From: Mesorhizobium sp.
GTDB taxonomy: Bacteria > Pseudomonadota > Alphaproteobacteria > Rhizobiales > Rhizobiaceae
Assembly (NCBI GenBank): GCA_019509685.1
Contig: JAEKLU010000257.1
Coordinates: 1-17,632, forward strand
DNA: 17,632 bases
Direction: 5' to 3'
Numbering within the stretch: the stretch's first letter is position 1; each line of letters opens with the position of its first letter. The position numbers and the translations under genes are program-made. A model generated the notes under the pieces. That model had not been told where the DNA came from. It worked only from the letters and a program-made list of their open reading frames with translations, and did no database searches. Positions 14,857 to 17,632 of this stretch are shown in pieces.

Positions 14857-17433
14857 TTAGAGCGTCCGGGTTACCATCTCGATGCGGAAGCACTCGATGA
14901 CGTCGCCGACGCGCATGTCCTCGTAGTTCTGGAAGGCCATGCCGCATTCCTGGCCGCCCGGCACTTCAGAGACTTCATCCTTGAAGCGCTTCAGCGTCTT
15001 CAGCGTGCCTTCGTGGATGACGACGTTGTCGCGGATCAGTCGCACGCCGGCACCGCGTTCGACCTTGCCTTCGGTGACACGGCAGCCGGCGATCTTGCCG
15101 ATCTTCGAGATGTCGAAGATCTCCAGAATCTCGGCATTGCCGATGAAGGTCTCGCGCCGCTCCGGCGAAAGCATGCCGGAAAGAGCCGCCTTCACGTCAT
15201 CGACCAGATTGTAGATGATCGAGTAGTAGCGGATCTCGATACCGGCGGCGACCGCGGCCGCACGTGCCTGCGCATTGGCGCGGACGTTGAAGCCTATGAT
15301 AGCCGCTCCGGACGTCTCGGCGAGCGATACGTCGCTTTCGGTGATGCCGCCGGCGCCGGCGTGAACGATACGCGCGCGCACCTCGTCGTTGCCGAGCTTT
15401 TCAAGCGCGGCGTTGATTGCCTCGATCGACCCCTGCACGTCGCCCTTGATGACCAGCGGGAATTCCTTCAATCCGCTCGTCTGCAATTGCGACATCATCT
15501 GCTCGAGCGAGCCGCGCTGGCCGGCATGCTTGGCCACCGCCATGTCTCGCGCCAGGCGCTGGCGATATTCGGTGATCTCACGGGCGCGCGCTTCGTTGTT
15601 GACGACGGCGAAGCGATCGCCCGCCTGCGGCGTGCCCTGGAGACCAAGCACTTCGACCGGCATGGCCGGCGGGGCCTCCTGCACATGCCCGCCACGATCG
15701 TCGACAAGCGCGCGCACACGGCCCCACTCGTTTCCGGCGACGATGATATCGCCCGGCATCAGTGTGCCGGTCTGCACCAGCACGGTGGCGACAGGACCAC
15801 GGCCCTTGTCCAACTGGGCCTCGATGACCGCGCCTTCGGCGGTGCGGTCGGGATTGGCCTTGAGATCGAGGATTTCGGCCTGCAGCAGGATCGCTTCCAA
15901 GAGCTTGTCGAGATTGGTGCCCTTGGTCGCCGAAACCTCGACGTCCAGCACCTCGCCGCCCATCGATTCCACGAACACTTCGTGGCGCAGCAGCTCGGTC
16001 CGCACCTTCTGCGGGTCGGCGTCGTGCTTGTCGATCTTGTTGATGGCCACGATGATCGGCACGCCGGCCGCCTTGGCGTGGCTGATCGATTCGATCGTCT
16101 GCGGCATCACGCTGTCGTCGGCAGCCACCACCAGCACTGCGATGTCGGTGACCTGCGCGCCACGGGCGCGCATCGCCGTGAAGGCGGCGTGGCCGGGCGT
16201 GTCGATGAAGGTGATCTTGTGGCCGTTCTTCTCGATCTGGTAGGCGCCGATATGCTGGGTGATGCCGCCGGCCTCGCCGGAGACGACATTGGCGTTGCGG
16301 ATGGCGTCGAGCAGCGAGGTCTTGCCGTGATCAACATGGCCCATGATGGTGACCACGGGCGGACGCGACACCAGGTCTTCCGCATGATCGGCGATGTTGA
16401 ACAGGCCTTCCTCGATGTCGGACTCGGCAACGCGGCGGACCGTGTGACCGAATTCGGTGGCGACCAGTTCGGCCGTGTCGGCGTCGATGACGTCGCCCGG
16501 CTTCAGGATCTGGCCCTGCTTCATGAAGAACTTGACCACGTCGACGGCGCGCTCGGACATGCGCTGCGCCAGTTCCTGGATGGTGATGGTTTCGGGCAGG
16601 ATCACTTCGCGCATGACTTTCTCGCGCGGCTCATTATGCATCGCGCGCTTGAATTTTTCCTGGCGACGACGCATCGACGACAGCGAGCGGGCGCGCGCAT
16701 CTTCATCAGACAGCGCCGAATTGAGCGTCAGCTTGCCGCGACGACGGTCTTCCTCGCCCTTGGTGGGCTTGGCCGGCCGTGCGACTTCCGGCGTGGCCAG
16801 ACGGCGCACCGGCGTGCTGGCGCCGGCGCCACCAGGACGCCGCGGCTTGGTCTCTTCCTCGTCGTCGACCGTGACCAGCTCGGCGGCTTGCGGGGCGCGA
16901 CGGCGGGCCTCTTCCTCGGCGCGGCGGCGGGACTCGGCCTCGGTTTGCAAGCGGGCTTCTTCCTCGGCCTGACGGCGTGCGGATTCCTCGCGCTCACGCT
17001 TGCGGCGTTCTTCTTCCTCGGCGCGGCGCTTGGCATCTTCCTGGGCGCGCTGACGGTCCTCGACCTCGCGCGCCTTGGAGCCCTCGAGCGCCTTGCGGCG
17101 CGCTTCCATCTCGCCGCGAGACAATTCATTGAGCACCATGCCCGAGCGCTCCGACTGGAGCGGCGGCGCCTTCGGCGCTTCGCGCACGGCCGGCGCGGGC
17201 GCGGCAACAACAGGGGCGGGCTTCGGCGTGAAGACAGGCGCCGCCACCGGCTCCGGCTTGTCGCCAGGCATTGAGAACTTGCGCTTCTTGATCTCGACCT
17301 GGACCTGCTTGGTGCGGCCATGCGAGAAATTCTGGCGCACGGTACCCTGCTCGGTACCCGGGCGCTTCAGCGTCAAGGTCTTCTTCGGCGTAACGCTCAA
17401 CGTCTTATCGTCGCCCGATTTCGTATCGCTCAT
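14857..17433 (-). CDS. infB: Translation initiation factor IF-2
   Basis: An 858-residue GTPase that delivers initiator fMet-tRNA to the 30S subunit and promotes subunit joining. The N-terminal region has the alphaproteobacterial IF2-associated stretch (about 10-50). Next come a Pro/Ala-rich linker and a highly charged Arg/Glu/Ala helix (about 105-182) probably forming a long single helix or coiled coil. The IF2_N module (about 275-330) precedes the G domain: GHVDHGKT at 365-372, DTPGH at 411-415, NKID at 465-468 and SATKG later. Domains II, III and IV follow, ending in [12 protein letters not shown], which binds the initiator tRNA. ATG at 17433 overlaps the upstream gene's stop as ATGA and follows AGAGGA, indicating translational coupling. 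Shorter IF-2 forms from internal starts are known in Escherichia coli; none is claimed here. Confidence 0.97.
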   Translation of the reverse strand: MSDTKSGDDKTLSVTPKKTLTLKRPGTEQGTVRQNFSHGRTKQVQVEIKKRKFSMPGDKPEPVAAPVFTPKPAPVVAAPAPAVREAPKAPPLQSERSGMVLNELSRGEMEARRKALEGSKAREVEDRQRAQEDAKRRAEEEERRKREREESARRQAEEEARLQTEAESRRRAEEEARRRAPQAAELVTVDDEEETKPRRPGGAGASTPVRRLATPEVARPAKPTKGEEDRRRGKLTLNSALSDEDARARSLSSMRRRQEKFKRAMHNEPREKVMREVILPETITIQELAQRMSERAVDVVKFFMKQGQILKPGDVIDADTAELVATEFGHTVRRVAESDIEEGLFNIADHAEDLVSRPPVVTIMGHVDHGKTSLLDAIRNANVVSGEAGGITQHIGAYQIEKNGHKITFIDTPGHAAFTAMRARGAQVTDIAVLVVAADDSVMPQTIESISHAKAAGVPIIVAINKIDKHDADPQKVRTELLRHEVFVESMGGEVLDVEVSATKGTNLDKLLEAILLQAEILDLKANPDRTAEGAVIEAQLDKGRGPVATVLVQTGTLMPGDIIVAGNEWGRVRALVDDRGGHVQEAPPAMPVEVLGLQGTPQAGDRFAVVNNEARAREITEYRQRLARDMAVAKHAGQRGSLEQMMSQLQTSGLKEFPLVIKGDVQGSIEAINAALEKLGNDEVRARIVHAGAGGITESDVSLAETSGAAIIGFNVRANAQARAAAVAAGIEIRYYSIIYNLVDDVKAALSGMLSPERRETFIGNAEILEIFDISKIGKIAGCRVTEGKVERGAGVRLIRDNVVIHEGTLKTLKRFKDEVSEVPGGQECGMAFQNYEDMRVGDVIECFRIEMVTRTL

Positions 17434-17632
17434 TCCATATCCTCTGCGGCATCATCTTCGTCAGCAACGGCCGCTAGCATTGCCAGATCGTCCGGGGTTC
17501 CGCCCCGATATCGGTCGAGCGCAACCATGCGCTTCTCAACCGCCTTGCCCGCGTCTCCCGCGAGAACGGCAGCATGTATCACATTTGTACCCCCCAATGC
17601 CAAGCTCAACTCGGCCTCGGAGAAAAGTTTGT
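17430..17632 (-). CDS. YlxR/L7Ae-like RNA-binding protein, C-terminal part
   Basis: On the minus strand an open frame enters at the window end and stops with TGA at 17432-17430, sharing ATGA with the infB start. About 67 residues are visible, including [20 protein letters not shown] and [10 protein letters not shown]. This looks like the C-terminal L7Ae-like half of the alphaproteobacterial protein whose N-terminal half is YlxR (DUF448), normally encoded between nusA and infB. These proteins bind RNA; the exact role in alphaproteobacteria is not established. The acidic tail [10 protein letters not shown] ends the protein. The N-terminal YlxR half lies outside the window, so the fusion itself is inferred from gene order. 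Confidence 0.8.
   Translation of the reverse strand, partial: KLFSEAELSLALGGTNVIHAAVLAGDAGKAVEKRMVALDRYRGGTPDDLAMLAAVADEDDAAEDME

Noticed and set aside
15013..17274. Open frame of 753 codons on the plus strand opposite infB
   Set aside because: It mirrors the infB coding sequence with low-complexity His/Arg/Gly/Asp composition and no recognisable motif or ribosome binding site.

Overview
The window looks like a piece of chromosome from a Mesorhizobium-type alphaproteobacterium (Hyphomicrobiales). Three things point there: the divergent irr / fabA-fabB-fabI arrangement, the ylxR-infB-rbfA-truB...rpsO-pnp cluster, and several intergenic palindromes of a kind I recall from Mesorhizobium genomes. 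The genus is an inference from gene order, protein wording and repeats; no search was run. The DNA is GC-rich, which is why long open frames lie opposite almost every real gene. No RNA genes, phage genes, insertion sequences or CRISPR arrays were seen.

Region 1 (1-2877) is accessory in character. It holds the end of an AcnX-type swivel-domain protein, a GNAT acetyltransferase, a reverse-strand D-2-hydroxyacid dehydrogenase with an apparent internal in-frame deletion, an exported SH3-domain protein, and a DUF4260 membrane protein encoded directly behind irr. Region 2 (2888-6270) is the iron regulator irr facing away from fabA, fabB and fabI. These three make unsaturated fatty acids by the FabA/FabB branch and complete elongation with enoyl-ACP reductase. 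Region 3 (6372-9015) has a membrane-anchored cyclic-di-GMP protein with a degenerate GGDEF site and an intact EAL domain, meeting an RsmC-like rRNA methyltransferase tail to tail at a palindromic repeat.

Region 4 (9086-17632) is all on the minus strand. In order of transcription it reads: partial ylxR/L7Ae-like gene, infB, rbfA, truB, corA, rpsO, pnp. This is the classic translation and RNA-processing cluster: initiation factor, 30S maturation, tRNA pseudouridylation, S15 and PNPase. A CorA magnesium channel gene sits between truB and rpsO. The spacers of this cluster are rich in RNA-hairpin potential: a GAAA-capped hairpin plus a direct repeat between infB and rbfA, two stacked palindromes behind corA, and several hairpins plus a 20-bp tandem repeat between rpsO and pnp.

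I did not find a convincing new multi-gene system. The items most worth a second look are the internally deleted dehydrogenase, the structured spacers of the infB-pnp cluster, the corA interruption, and the tight irr-DUF4260 pairing.
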